Positions 1 to 13,812 are shown, counted from the first letter of the stretch. The stretch is 64,000 bases of DNA from Ecdyonurus torrentis (GCA_949318235.1 OX439133.1:17578099-17642098), one strand, 5' to 3'. The notes: generated from the letters alone by a model not told the origin. Program-made: numbers and translations.

Positions 1-43
1 ACTATGATGAGCTCTGAAAATATTCAGTAGTATTTTCGGTATA

Positions 44-898
<855 letters not shown>

Positions 899-1264
899 GA
901 AAATCTTTGGGATAAAAATTTGAATTTGAGAGATATGGACTTTTTATCTAAACGTTGAAAAATATTGTAAACTGAAAATTTTAGTAGATAGAAAAATATC
1001 TTAAAACCTGGATTTCTACAAGTCAATTATTATTATTTAATGTATTTTTAACATTGATTTTTTCTGAAATTTTAGCAACCATACAAAAAAAAAATCAAAT
1101 TTTAATGGCACCAACTTATTCCAATGTTAAGCTAAGTTATGTAGTAATTAAAAATTTCACCCTAAAATTTTGATGTTTTCGTTTTTTTCGTTTCGTTTCG
1201 TTTCGTTTTTTTTTTTTTTTTTCTTTTTTTTTTCTTTTTTTTTTTTTTTGATGCAATATTATGC

Positions 1265-1356
1265 AAAAATGTTGAAAAATGTTGAAAAATGTTGCAAAAT
1301 GTTGCAAAAACATTAAAAATAGTGAAAATAGTGAAAAATGTTGAAAATGTTGAAAA
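1265..1356. repeat. Short tandem repeat, ~11-bp AATGTTGAAAA units
   Basis: Imperfect units of the form AATGTTG(A/C)AAA repeat about eight times, next to a T-rich tract with CGTTT units (about 1185-1250). Minus-strand open frames here consist of Phe/Lys-rich repeat translation only. Confidence 0.8.
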
Positions 1357-1439
1357 TAAATGGGTATTAAACGACTTAAAATTGCGCAATTGGCACTCAT
1401 TTTTCATTAAAAGTGACCTAAATATGACAGAAAAAAATG

Positions 1440-1543
1440 TTGAAAAACTTTAAATCCGGTCTCTACTTATAATATTCCTATGCAGCCCATGTTATTGAGT
1501 GATCCAACATGGCGTTGACTTTAACATGAATGCATACACCCTA
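1440..1543 (+). mobile_element. Family A repeat, 3' part, interrupted by a foldback insertion
   Basis: The segment carries the family A 3' core: CCCATGTTATTGAGTGATCC, then CAACATGGCG, then ATGCATACACCCTAT. Immediately after CCCTAT the next foldback element begins at 1544. The family A copy is therefore broken at its 3' terminal repeat. Confidence 0.75.
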
Positions 1544-2384
1544 TCGACGGTCTCGCGGCTATTATATGTATCTCACAATCTCGCCGCGTTACACAAAATA
1601 GGTATCTCACAATCTCGCCGCGACACACAAAGTAGGTATCTGACTTCCTCGCGCAGCGCACAATATAGGTATTAGAAAATCTCGCCGTACGCACAAATTA
1701 GGTATCAGACAATCTCGCGAGTAATTGTCCATATAACATGCTGGCAAAAATGTAATATACGACGAATTAAATTCAAAATAAATAGCATTTAATAATTGAA
1801 AATGTCTTATTTTTATTTTACACAAAATATTTCTTTAGTAATTTTACAGAACCTTAAATTAAATAATATATATTATAATATTAGTAATAAATTATTATTA
1901 TTATTATTTTAAGTTTGAAAATATAAATTTTTAAAGCAATTTCTTGTGGTTTATATATTACAATTTATATATTTTAAAATCACTAATTATTATTTAAAAA
2001 ACTAAAGTAAAAAGACATTATTAAACAAAAATGGTAACGTAAAATATTTAAAAATAAATATTATTATTACATTTTATTCTATAATTTTTTTTTACTTTTT
2101 AATTAAATTTTATTTTTTAAAAGTATTAAAAGCATTTTAACATACAAAATATATTTACATTTCAAGTATTTATGTAGAAAAATTCTCTACGGCTGTGAGA
2201 TACCTATTTTGTGTAAAATAGAGATACCTAATTTGTGCGTATGGCGAGATTTTCTAATACCTATATTGTGCGCATCGCGAGGAAGTCAGATACCTACTTT
2301 GTGTGTCGCGGCGAGATTGTGAGATACCTATTTTGTGTGGCGCGGCGAGATTGTGAGATACATATAATAGCCGCGAGACCGTCG
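1544..2384. repeat. Inverted-repeat element with ~38-bp tandem subrepeats in both arms
   Basis: The tips are CGACGGTCTCGCGGC (1544) and its complement (ending 2384). Each arm of about 180 bp contains about five tandem units built on TAGGTATCTNACAATCTCGC plus GCGACACACAAA. The middle (about 1725-2190) is plain AT-rich DNA without a coding frame. Family A sequence abuts the left tip (ACACCCTAT) and CTATATTCATTAG follows the right tip, consistent with insertion. The same unit recurs as a short inverted pair at 37.36-37.50 kb. Confidence 0.85.
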
Positions 2385-2921
2385 CTATATTCATTAGCAA
2401 TAAGATAAGAAGATTTGAAATCGAAAATTTATTTTTTTTATTTTTTAAATTCAACTGTTTAAATTTATGAAGGTGTTGTTCCCAATAGTACTGTCTAATT
2501 ACATTATCTCATATGTATTATACATGCTATTAGATTTTTTTATTTATGTTTTCAGTTAATATTCTATATTAAAACATCAATCTGTATATTTTAAACATTT
2601 CGTGTCAAAAAACAATTAAAGTTAGATTTTCAGCAGATCATATCACTTATTTACAAATAAGATTTATAATCAATAAATATAAAATAACTAATTAAAAATA
2701 AAACACACAACATAATGAAATTTAAATAATCATATTTTATTTATTAATTTGCATTAGTGAAGAAAACTTTAATTTTTTTTTTAATTTTTTTTTTTAATTT
2801 TCATGTTGTAGTTTTATAACATAAAATAATTTCTTAATACTTAAAGGCGTAGTCAACAATAAATTTATTAATAGTAATCATCGCGTTATTAACCCTCACG
2901 ATATCACAAAGTTTTAATTAC
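2385..2921. other. AT-rich sequence, no recognised feature
   Basis: Mainly A/T runs and short T-tracts. I see no coding frame, RNA gene or terminal repeats. Confidence 0.6.
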
Positions 2922-3203
2922 TAACGTGCTGAGAGCAAGAGCCGTTACAGCGACCCAGAACCTACGTCACAACTTAACTTGTACTTCGCTAGTTCGGCGA
3001 AATTATCAGTTCATTTTTATATCTTTCGCTAGTTGACGTAACATTTTAAGTATATAAAATGATTTACGGTTATAAATATGTAGTAAAAAATAGTATTCAA
3101 AAATAAGAGTTACTATACCGCTCGCGCCAAGCTAGAGTGAGAGCAAGTTGTAGCTGTGACGTAGGTTCGGGGTAGCTGAACGGCTTTAACTCTCAGCGTG
3201 TTA
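2922..3203. mobile_element. MITE-like element, ~60-bp terminal inverted repeats
   Basis: The left end reads TAACGTGCTGAGAG and the right end is the near-complement CTCTCAGCGTGTTA. Pairing extends about 60 bp inwards through AGCCGTT and GAACCTACGTCAC. The 160-bp middle is AT-rich with no coding potential. Terminal inverted repeats with no transposase fit a miniature inverted-repeat transposable element. No convincing target duplication was found. Confidence 0.8.
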
Positions 3204-3439
3204 AAAGTTAAAAATTTTAGATTGCGTTTTGGGAAGGATAAAAAACACGATGATCACTATTTACAAAGCCAGCGTTGACAACTCCTTCAAGAATGAGAAT
3301 AAGAATGATCTATAAATTGCAACCACATTGAAGAGTTTAATTTATTGAAGAACTTTGAGATTTTTTTTTCCTCACATATTTGAGGTACTATTTCAATATA
3401 TGAACAACTTCAATGATCTCAAAAATATTTCTTAGTATT

Positions 3440-5690
3440 ATTAGTAGAGACTGGACTTGCCGGCACTCTCGACTTTTTTGTTATTATTAGGTAGTTTTGG
3501 ACCAAAAATGAGTACGAATTGGAAAATTTTAAGTCGTTTAAGCGTTACCAACTCTTACCATTTTTTTTGTTGTTGTTGGACAGCCAATCATTGTCAAAGA
3601 GCCTTACTATACTTTGCAGAACAAACTGATGTTTTATCAATCTGAATTGAACTTTACGCAATATTAACAAGAAAGAAAGAATTTGATATGATACAGCGAA
3701 ATTTTTAATTTGATACATGATAACATTTATAGATTAATTATATTCATTCATGATTCAGTTTGCAATTATTTTTTGAGAATTTTTACAAATACAGTGAGGC
3801 TAATATGTAGTTGTCTTATTTCATTCATGTGTAGCAGTGTTATACGCAACTGTAAATTATTCTGATACTACCAAATCATCAATCTTTAAAAGGTTCCACA
3901 GACTTGAAAGTTTCAATTACTGTTTAGAGTCACTTATCAAGTCTGATCAGATTTAATATATTAAAATTAAATATTAAATAAAAAAAACAAATTAGATACA
4001 AAATAGATTTAATATTAAATTTTGCACAATAATTCTTATAAAAAAGTATTTAAATATAACAACAACTAAAATTTTGTCTAAAACATTAGCAAATTTGTGG
4101 CAAGAAATGAGATACTTGGGTAATTTATTAAAAAGATGTAAAGAAATAAAAAAACTGATGTTAAGCTACGTTAAATGAGGATTAGGTATTTACCAATATG
4201 TAAAATTTTTAGTTCACCAACCTACAATTTAAATTACGTTTTTTAGGAAGTTTTAGTCCCATAAGAGCCAATGTTAAATTCAATAAAAATAATTTTATGT
4301 CTTATTTTATGGTCTTAAGTTCTAAAAATTTTGTCATAGATAGTTATTACTGATAACTTTTAAATGACATTATAAAATATTGGAGTGATCTATTTAGATT
4401 CTGAGAAAAAAGCCATACAAATACAATTCTTTAACATATTTATCAGATATTTATTTTGTTTATTATAAAGTATTATGGTTGAAATATTGAAATAAGTAGT
4501 TGCTAATTCTAATAATTTTATTAAACTTTGCAGTTTCATGCTAACTTTTCTATTAAAGGCATAGAACAAGTTTAACAAAAAACGTGCTGGCACACTCAAT
4601 TTTTCTATAATTATTAAGTAGCTTTTGACCACAAATGAGAATCATTGGACAATTTAAAGTTGTTTAAGCGTTACCAACTCTTACCATTTTTTTTTCCTTG
4701 GACAGCCAATCATTGTCAAAGACACTTGCTATACTTTCCAGGACAAACTAATGTTTTATCAATAGATAAAAATAAGAATTTAACTTTACGCAATATTGGC
4801 AAAAGAGAAATAATTGGAGACGATATAGTGAGATTTTTAATTTTACACCTTTTTGCATTTGTATTTGTTGAGGATTTATTACAAAAATAGTCAGTCTTTG
4901 TGTTCTTTAATTTCTTTCAACTTTACCTGTGTTATTTAGAGCTCTAAATTTTTCCGATTCAAAATATATTCAATCTAATAATATCTACTCGTTCCTCTAC
5001 CCAAACAAGCAATATATGTTGGTTAAAAATCTATAAATTAATAATGATTAGATTTAATATATTAAAGTTAAATTAAAAAATAATAAATAAAAAACAAAAT
5101 TAGATATATAAATTGAATTTATAATTAAATTTTAAAAATAATATCTCAAACGTTAATATTTAAATATAAAAAAATACACATGCAACAAATGTTTAAAACA
5201 CTTAAAAATGTGTATCAAGAAATTAGATATCTGGGTAATTTATTAAAAAGTTGTAGAGAAACAACAGTTAATATTATGCTAAGCAACATTAGGATTAGGT
5301 ATTTTCAAAAATGTAAAAATTTTAGGTCACCAGCCTAAAATTTAATTAGGATTTTAGGAAGTTTTAGTCAGATAAGAGCCAATGTTAAATTCAATAATAA
5401 TTATTTAATTTTTTTTTTGTCGACTTATCATAGGTAGCAGAGTTACTAATAACTTTTAAAAGACATTATAAAATTTTGGAGTGATTTATTTATATTTTGA
5501 GAAACAAGCCATACAAATACAACTCTTTAACATATTTATTTCGTTCATAATAAAGTATTATGGTTGAAATATAGAAATAAGTTGTTGCTAATTTTGCCAA
5601 TTTCATAAAACATTGCAGTTTTATGTACACTTCTCTATTAAAGGCATAGAACAAGTAAAACAAAAAACTTATATAACACCTGTAATACTT
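3440..5690 (+). repeat. Tandem duplication of a ~1.13-kb unit
   Basis: Unit 1 (about 3440-4570) and unit 2 (about 4580-5690) share several landmarks in the same order. These are TTTAAGCGTTACCAACTCTT, GGACAGCCAATCATTGTCAA, GGGTAATTTATTAAAAAG, and the block GTATTATGGTTGAAATAT with CTATTAAAGGCATAGAACAAG. Identity is moderate, so the duplication is not recent. A partial third copy follows at 7440-8110. Small open frames here occur in only one copy and are not conserved. Confidence 0.75.
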
Positions 5691-5750
5691 GTGTAAGATA
5701 CCTAAAAATTAACGTTGATTTTCCAGTCATTGATTTCTAATATATTTTCT

Positions 5751-5860
5751 ATTCACGAAATGGCAGATGCGGTTTTATGACGTCACAGCTAACTGGAATA
5801 CTGGCGCGCGAAAACAAGCAAGCTTTGACATCATGAAGCCGCACCTGCCATTTCGTGAAT
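5751..5860. repeat. Palindromic element with ~42-bp arms, copy 1
   Basis: ATTCACGAAATGGCAG on the left pairs with CTGCCATTTCGTGAAT on the right. The arms also contain a TGACGTCACAGCT / AGCTTTGACATCA pair and the centre has ACTGGCGCGCG. A second copy lies at 8168-8277 and half a copy near 14.2 kb. Confidence 0.85.
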
Positions 5861-5879
5861 GTAAAATAAAATAGAATTT

Positions 5880-6310
5880 CATATTTTAGCCAAAACTTAC
5901 TGACAGTTAATTTTCAGGTATGTTAGGATTTGTTTTAAGACGGTAGGGGAGCGTAGATGTCAGCATAGTGAAATTGTCGTAAGAAAAAAACAGCCAGGTA
6001 GGAATTTAGGTGCTATGGGATTCGATTAAAAAGTTGTAAAGAATGAAAAATCTGCGTTTTTGCACAGTGATACATTAGGATATGATATCTAGAAAATGTG
6101 AAAAAAAAAAAATTGAGGGATCACCAAGTTAAAATTTTAAATTATGAAATTTTTGTGTCATAAGAGCCCATGTTAATTTCAATATTTAATTTCTCTGTTA
6201 TATCTGGTCACGGGTTCTGAAAATTTTATCTTAGGTAGCCGTTACTATTAATTTTCAAATGGTATTATGAAGTTTGCAAGACAACTGAATGCAACTCTTT
6301 AAATTTGCTC
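5880..6310 (+). repeat. Family R2 segment (TTGTAAAGAATGAAAAATCTG type)
   Basis: It contains TTGTAAAGAATGAAAAATCT, CACAGTGATACATTAGGATA, CATAAGAGCC and GGTCACGGGTTCTGAAAATTT in order. The same series recurs at 8425-8700, 40985-41312, 51650-51985 and, inverted, at 52735-53088. I see no coding potential. Confidence 0.75.
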
Positions 6311-6790
6311 TACATTTTTTCAACTTGCTTAACGCTTTATTTTTTATAATAATAAATATTTTCATTCACATACGAATAATTGAGAAAGTAGACAGACAAG
6401 CATATTACTAACACACTACTGAACGTTACTTTAAATTTATTATAATAAGTGATTCAGAATTAAATATAAAATAATCAAATATAAAATATTATATAAAAGA
6501 AATCAGCACTATAAATTTAAATTGAACATTAAATTTAATATGTAAAAATATTTGACTAAATATTTATTAACAAAAAAGAAATTATTTATATCAAATTTGT
6601 AACCATTTAAATTTTAAAATTTTCTTGATTTTTGTTGAAATAAGTTTAAAAGTTCCTATATAAAAATAATACTTAAGAGTACGACATAAAAGCCTTAAAA
6701 TAACGAACGAGAAATCTTAAGAACAAAAGCAATAGAACAGTTATATATAATATTATTACTATAATATTAACTAACTGCAACTTAAAGGAT

Positions 6791-7088
6791 AAGGTTGTAT
6801 GCCTTCATGTTAAAGTCAACGCCATGTTGGATTACTTAATAACATGGACTGCATAGGAAAATGACTCGTGCTTGCAAGTTTTAAAATACAAAGCAATATT
6901 TTTTAGAGCATTGATGTTGTTAATACTATGAATTAATATCTCAAGTATGTAAGAAAAATACTAAAAAAAAAAAAAAAAAAAAAATCTTATTTCCCAAAGA
7001 AAATAGCCAAAAAATAGGTTTCTCCTATGTTGTTAATCATTACTTTAGTATGGCGCCCAAGCGTATTAAATATAACCGCATGCGTATA
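6791..7088 (-). mobile_element. Family A element, minus orientation
   Basis: Read on the minus strand it runs from a degenerate ATACGCATGCGG end to the CATGTTAAAGTC / AACGCCATGTTGG core and GGCATACAACC end. An A-run at 6962-6984 sits inside. The termini are more diverged than in the array copies downstream. Confidence 0.7.
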
Positions 7089-7439
7089 TAAAATTATAAA
7101 GTATAACAACTAACAACCTAGATATAACTTACAGAACAATCAAGAAAGTCCCATTTTTTTTTCTGTGATTAATTTTATTGCATACTCTAAGAGAGGACAT
7201 TTTCATGAATCCAAAATTGAGGTATTTTAATTCTAAATTCCCTTGAGTATTTTTATTACAATTTTCAATCCTCGATATGACGTCACGTGCGTCTACTTGT
7301 CCTATGCGTTCATATGTAATACAATATATATATACCATCTTATTTAATTCAATTTTTGCATCAGTTTAAAAACACCTAAAATTTGGTTGTGGGTAAGATA
7401 TGTTTCTTCAAACAGTATTCACAGTCAAATCTTAAGCAG

Positions 7440-7699
7440 CATTCTAACTTAAGCAAAAGTAGATTATTTATATAAAAATTAAATAAATTATAATAAAAAA
7501 TATTTTAAATTAAATATGATATTAAATTTATCACATTAATAATTAATATATATTGTTTTATTGTAAAAAAAAAAATAATTTATTTAAAAATGTACGGCAA
7601 CAAATTAGATACTTGGGTAATTTATTTAAAAGATAAGCAAGAGAAACAAGTATGATTTTTTACATTGTAACATTATGTAGCATAAGGAATTGTGTAAAA

Positions 7700-7733
<34 letters not shown>

Positions 7734-8720
7734 ACATGCCTACATTTTAAATTACGTCTTTTGTTTTTATGTTTTAGTCCCATAAGAGTCGATGTTAATT
7801 TCAATAATAATTATTTTCTCTCCTATGTTATGGTTTAAAATTCTGACAATTTTTTCATTAGGTAGCTGTTACTAGAAACTTTCTAATCCCATCATATATT
7901 TCGAGGTTTTCATTTCAGATTTTAAAATACAAGCCATACAAATACAGCTCTTTAACATAAATATTTCGTTCATAATGACGTATTATGGTTGAAATATTGA
8001 AATAAACTGTTGCTAATTCTACTAACTTTATTAAACTTTGCAGTTTCATGAATACTTTTCCATTAAAGGCATAGAACACGTTCAACGAACAAAACTTGTG
8101 TAACACTTGTAATACTTGAAAATCAACGTTGATTTGGGCTGAGTCATTGATTTCTAATCTCTTTTCTATTCACAAAATGGCAGATGCAGTTTTATGACGC
8201 CACAGCTCGCTGGAATACTGGCGCGCGATAACAAGCGAGCTGTGACATCATAAAGCAGTTACTGCCATGTCGTGAATGTAAAATAAATTAGAATTTAATG
8301 ATTTTGTACAAAACTTACTGACAGTTGATGTTCAGTTATGTTAGGATATGTTTTAAGACGGTAGGGGAGCGTAGATGGCAGCACTGTGAAATTTTCATAC
8401 GAAAAAGTCAGCCAGGTGGGAATTTAGGTGCTACAAGATTTGACTAAAAAGTTGTAAAGAATGAAAAATCTGAGTTTCTGCACAGTGATACATTAGTATC
8501 TTGAAAATGTAAAAAAAAATTAGGATCCACATGCTAGATTTCAATAATGATATTTTTGCATTTTAGTTCCATAAGAGCCTATATTAATTTCATTAAATAT
8601 TTTCTGTTATATCTGATGGTCACGGGTTCTGAAAATTTTATCTTAGGTAGCTGTTACTGTTAACTTTCCAATGGTATCATAAAGTTGTGAAGTGTGCAAG
8701 CCAACGGAATACAACCCTTT
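7440..8720 (+). repeat. Third copy of the 1.1-kb unit followed by palindrome and family R2
   Basis: It repeats the order seen at 5.2-6.3 kb: ACTTGGGTAATTTATT, TATGGTTGAAATATTGAAATAA, AAAGGCATAGAACACG, the palindrome, GACGGTAGGGGAGCGTAGATG and the R2 segment. The whole 2.4-kb block at 5.2-6.3 kb and its flank are thus duplicated, with an A-tract (7707-7730) as a local expansion. Confidence 0.75.
8168..8277. repeat. Palindromic element, copy 2
   Basis: ATTCACAAAATGGCAG pairs with CTGCCATGTCGTGAAT, with a GGCGCGCGATAACAAGCGAG centre. It differs from copy 1 by scattered substitutions in both arms, so pairing has partly decayed. Confidence 0.82.
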
Positions 8721-9204
8721 AACTTTAGTTATATTTCTTTTTACTTGCCTAATGCTTTAATTTGCATAATAATCAATATTTTCCGCACAGACGAATAATT
8801 TAGTAAAAAGACAAGGTAACTAAACATTAATTTATATATTTTTATAAATTTGGGGATTCAAAATTATTTATATAATAATTAAATATAAAATATTATAATT
8901 AAGAAATCATCATTATATATATATTTTAATTTAATACTTAAATTAATCTGTAATAAATATTTACTAAATAAATATGTAGTAAATTTTTTTTATTTAAAGT
9001 AGATATAAAGGAGATTTAAAGTAGTAACCATAAACCAAATGTATACAATGCACGAGTCATATTGTGTGATTTAAAATTAAATATATAAAAATTAAATATA
9101 AAATAATATTAATTTAATAAAATATATTTAAAATTGAATGTAATGTTAAAATTTACTTACAACTATTCTAATAAATATTTATCAATAAATAAACTTTATT
9201 TTTG

Positions 9205-9604
9205 TTAAGGGGGTAGGTGACCGACTGTTATCTCGCAAACTAGAACGGTTGCGAATAATAATAAATAACACAAAGTAAAGAAGAAATGTTACTTAAAAAT
9301 TTAGTTATGTCAAACATGTGAAAACACGATCAAATATTTAAGTTATTACACTTTAAAGATAACATGTAAATGTGGAAATTCAAATTTGAGCGGGAAATTT
9401 TAGTCAAATTAAAAACTTTTTTACAATTAAAAATATCATTAAAAAATTTTTTTGGTATAAAAAAATATATTTTAAATTTACTTTGTTTTATTTGAAATTA
9501 TAGTGTTTGTTTTATTGGAACTAAATCATGTACAAAAAATTATTGGGAAAATATAGTTGTTCTTTTAGCGATTTCTGGTCCAAGTCGGTCCCCCACCGCC
9601 TTAA
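9205..9604 (-). mobile_element. TTAA-bounded ~400-bp element, inverted relative to array copies
   Basis: The ends are TTAAGGGGGTAGGTGACCGA and CGGTCCCCCACCGCCTTAA. They form imperfect terminal inverted repeats of about 20 bp with TTAA at both outer edges. Internal landmarks (AACATGTGAAAACACGATCAA, GATAACATGTAAATGTGGAA) match, in reverse, the modules at 23.3, 30.9, 41.6, 46.7, 53.3, 55.6 and 61.1 kb. A TTAA flank is the target preference of piggyBac-type transposases. The element has no coding capacity, so that assignment is inference. Confidence 0.8.
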
Positions 9605-9811
9605 ATAAAAATGTAAAAATTAACTTTTAAATTATGTTTAAAGTTGAACTATGGTGCACTAAATTAAAAAACTAGATACTAAACAATCAATATACTTCAA
9701 AATGTTACATCGGAAAACGAGCATCTAAATTGAATCTTACTTCTGTTCCAAGTAATAGAACAGTAATACAAGATTTTTATTATAATATTAACTGACTGCA
9801 ACTTACAAGAT

Positions 9812-9990
9812 AAGGATGTTTGCATTCATGTTAAAGTCAACACCATGTAGGATCACTTTATAGTATGGGCTGCATGAGCTACTCATTTCAATAGTTTAAA
9901 AATACTAAGCCATATTACATTATTTGAGATACTTCGTCAACCTACTAGCAACATCAATGTTATCAAAATTATTATTTAGTATTTCTAAAC
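9812..9990 (-). mobile_element. Family A fragment, minus orientation
   Basis: TTTGCATTCATGTTAAAGTC, ACACCATGTAGGATCACTTTA and ATGGGCTGCAT form the 3' half of family A on the minus strand. The far end is too diverged to place. Confidence 0.6.
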
Positions 9991-10227
9991 TTGCAAAATG
10001 AGTCATAAGCCAATTTATGGAGTGAGGTCGACTTAAACATTCATTCACAACAGTATATTATAATATGTTCTAGTAGCTCGTGGATTGGTATGGTATTCCT
10101 TGACTACATTTCTTTAATTTTTCCTTGGTGTTTATATTAAAATATCTTAAAGTCTCAAGAGTTCATAAAAATAGTACTTTTAGACCGTGCCTTGTGGCGA
10201 CATTTTGGGTGTTTTGTGGCGCCATTT

Positions 10228-11000
10228 TATACCAAAGCAAGATTTGGCCTCCCTGTTCAACATTTAATTAGAGTTAATTAGCAGATATATGGCTGCATAA
10301 GCCAATGCGCAGCTTTGGTTGTTCGACGTGGAGACTCTAATAAAGATGGAACCCAAGCGCATTAATTTATGGCGCGTAAATAATTTTAAATACATTTTAG
10401 AAGATTTTTTCGATTTTAAAATAAATTTTAATATTTTGGGTGTGCAAAACTGTATAGTTTCGTAGATTAAGACCATTTCTATTACCAGAAAGCGAGCCAG
10501 GCTTCAGGCGGCATTAACTGGTTAGAAATCATCAAAATTGACACTTTAGCCCAATGCTGCAATGTTAAATTAGGGTACCCTTCGTAAACCGATAATCTCC
10601 ATTGGGCGAAAAAATAATTTTTAACCAAATCACTTGAAATCCAGGAAAACAAAAGCTTGTAGGCTCACTTGTCAGTAAGATACAGTAAAAACTTCAGCTC
10701 TAAAAGCTGCTTCATTGCCCCATAAGAAAGCATGTTAAATTATAGACAAGAACACTAACTTGTAAGTCGTCTGCTAGCACTTTGTTAGTATTGTTGGGCT
10801 GTGAGTTTGTTAATTTTCTCACTAAACCTACTTTTGCAAGTCTTCTATTAAAATAAGAAATGCCTTATTAATTGCGACCAAACTGCGAAATAAAAAGTGT
10901 GAACTTATTAGTAGGGTATTATCAAAGCAAGATTTTAACCTCCCCTATCCAACACTTAATTAGACGTAATTAGCAGATTTATGGCTGCATAATCTATGAT
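10228..11000 (+). repeat. Direct duplication of an ~80-bp segment, ~690 bp apart
   Basis: CAAAGCAAGATTTGGCCTCC ... TTAATTAGAGTTAATTAGCA ... TATGGCTGCATAA at 10233-10300 recurs at about 10925-10992 with a handful of substitutions. The intervening DNA includes a fragment of the AATGGAGG-family element (10550-10606). Confidence 0.7.
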
Positions 11001-11149
11001 TAAAGTCAAGCGATAGAATAAAACGGAATATGTACATTCAGAATACGTACTGATCGTTTTAGCAACCTACAACAACAATAAACTGCGATTGGTATGAGGT
11101 GTTTTTATATGAGGTATGACAATTTTTTTTTTGTCATTGTGTGCATTGT

Positions 11150-11310
11150 GCTGCACTAATCCAAGTCCAGACATTGTCTTATCAACAGGTACGGACTTTC
11201 CAATCAATGGAATCAGCACACATGGGCCTACCAAGGCCTGAGTACACTGCCCAGCATTTGCCTTGATAGCCTAGAGAAATCATGGAAACCTCTAGGCAGG
11301 CTGGACGGTG
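11150..11310 (-). mobile_element. SINE-like body, minus strand
   Basis: On the minus strand it reads GGTTTCCATGATTTCTCTAG, GGCAAATGCTGGGCAGTGTA, then GATTGGAAAGTCCGTACCTG and GATAAGACAATGTCTGGACT. This order of a TTTCCATGG-type block followed by a CAAATGCTGGG block is the layout of tRNA-derived SINE bodies, and part of it recurs at 17.15 kb. No tRNA-like promoter head could be recognised upstream (11310-11520 is moderately GC-rich but unmatched). Confidence 0.6.
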
Positions 11311-12068
11311 CAATCACATCTATCATGCATCATGCACCACCCGAAAACTGTACGTTGTCATGGAATGCATAAACATGCATCGTTTAATGTTTTGCGCTCT
11401 CACACTTCACGTACGTACAGTACGCACCCAGCAGTGGCTCGATCATACTTGGTGAGGAGTACAGAGTTACTAGTCAGCTGCCTTCAACACTCGGTAATTC
11501 CTGCTCGGATTTCCTAGGTCATCACTCTTCATACTTCATAATATATATTTTTATGTAAATCACAACCTTAATTTATTCAGCATTTTTATAGCAAGTTAAA
11601 ACTTTAATATTCGTTTCCACGTAATTAGCATATCTAGATCCCAAAGTTATTTACTTATGAGCTTATGACTGTGTAAAATAATAAAATGCATAAAAAATAA
11701 TTATATAATTTCAAATAATAAATTAAAAGTAAATAATACTACAATATTCGTATTTCATATTAAATATTACACAATAATATATTAATAAAATATACTCTGT
11801 TCAAACGTAAATATAGTAAAAATAACATTAATTGTTTCATTCACTTAAAATTTATCACCTTGAAAAATAATAATAATTATTATTTATAATTGTAAACAAT
11901 AAATTGTTACTATAGTAAACTCCTGTTTAAGTGGTCACCAGAGCCAAAAAAAAAAAAAATTAAGATTAACTTTAATCGAACTCTTGCTATGTCCGCTTTT
12001 ATTTGTTTGGTTTTCCTAAAAATCTGTGCTCTTATAATCAGTTTTGTAGTCGTCACCTAAATTTTCTA

Positions 12069-12178
12069 TAACGTTACGTTAACTTCATATAAAACTATAA
12101 CGATAACGTTAACTCTAATTTGTCCCCAACTATAACGTTACCTTTAACGTTAACTTGAGTTAACTATAACGTTAACAG
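12069..12178. repeat. Cluster of AACGTTA palindromic motifs
   Basis: AACGTTA/TAACGTT motifs occur at least seven times in 110 bp, mostly within TATAACGTTAAC-like units. The spacing is irregular, so this is not a simple microsatellite. Such clusters are typical of subterminal repeats of DNA transposons, but no element boundary was found. Confidence 0.65.
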
Positions 12179-12597
12179 CTTTTTTAGACGATATTTATTT
12201 TTTTAAATTATTTATTTCATAAGTTTAATAATTCATAAAGATAATATTTTACTTATATTTACTCATTTATAATTAAAAGGTTAATTTGAGTTTTTATTTC
12301 TCTCACCTCGTCAGTATATTATACATGTATGTATATTCAAAACGATCTCCTCTTTTAGTACAATATGAAATAAATCTAATACTTACAATTATTGGTCTTC
12401 CACATTGGTATAGTTTTTCTTGTGTTTTAATATTTAAATAAATTGTTTGGTATTGTATAATACATTTTTTAAACTAGCAAACAAATACTAAATTGTAACA
12501 GTAAAATTTTTTCAATACAAAGAATTATCGGAATTGAACTATATGCAATATTAATAAGATTGAACAAAATTGGACATGTATATATATATATATATAT

Positions 12598-12977
<380 letters not shown>

Positions 12978-13733
12978 ACACCAAACTCTTTTCGTCGGAC
13001 TGTAGAAAGATGTTAATGCTAAGTTTGGATATCAATTTATTATTGCATTATAATCATGTTTGTTTGTTTTGTTGTTTTTTTTAACGAATGAGGCCCCACG
13101 CACGCCGCATTCAGTAACGGACATCCATTACAATGGTTCAACAATATTTGCTAAATTTACTGTATACATGAAACTATATGCATGACGACATGCATATACC
13201 TACATATATATTAACATTGCCCTGGTCCGTCTCCTTTTTTTTTTTTTTTTTTTTTTTACATGTGTATATATATATATAATTTTTTATATTTATAATAATA
13301 TGCATATACATGTTTACAACTTTTGGATAGTCAGCCCGATTGCAGGTCTTGCCTGGCTACACAAAACTGACTTCCTCAGAAATACATATTTGTAATTTTG
13401 TAAGGTTTTTACCTTTTTTTTTTAAACTAAGTTTTATTTAAAACAGAAAACAAAATGTATTGTACCAAAGTCTTGCTTATGGGTGGTCACAGTCTTCAAT
13501 GCTCGTATCTCGTATCAGTTTCAGGAATAAATTTCGTTTCATAGTAAATACTTATTAGAGAAAGAATGTAATATTTGGGCTTCAATTATCCCCTGTAATT
13601 GATATCGAAATAAAATATATAAAAATAAAATATAAAACAATTTAATAAAAGAAAAAAAATAATACAATAAATATTTTTAAACAATAGTATTTAAATAAAT
13701 ATTTTATATTTAAAAAAAACAACTTATAGTTTG

Positions 13734-13736
<3 letters not shown>

Positions 13737-13812
<76 letters not shown>
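13737..13812. repeat. (AT)n microsatellite
   Basis: Pure AT dinucleotide run of about 38 units in AT-rich DNA. The surrounding 12.97-14.2 kb has A/T runs and a T-tract (13231-13257) but no gene that I can support. Confidence 0.95.
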
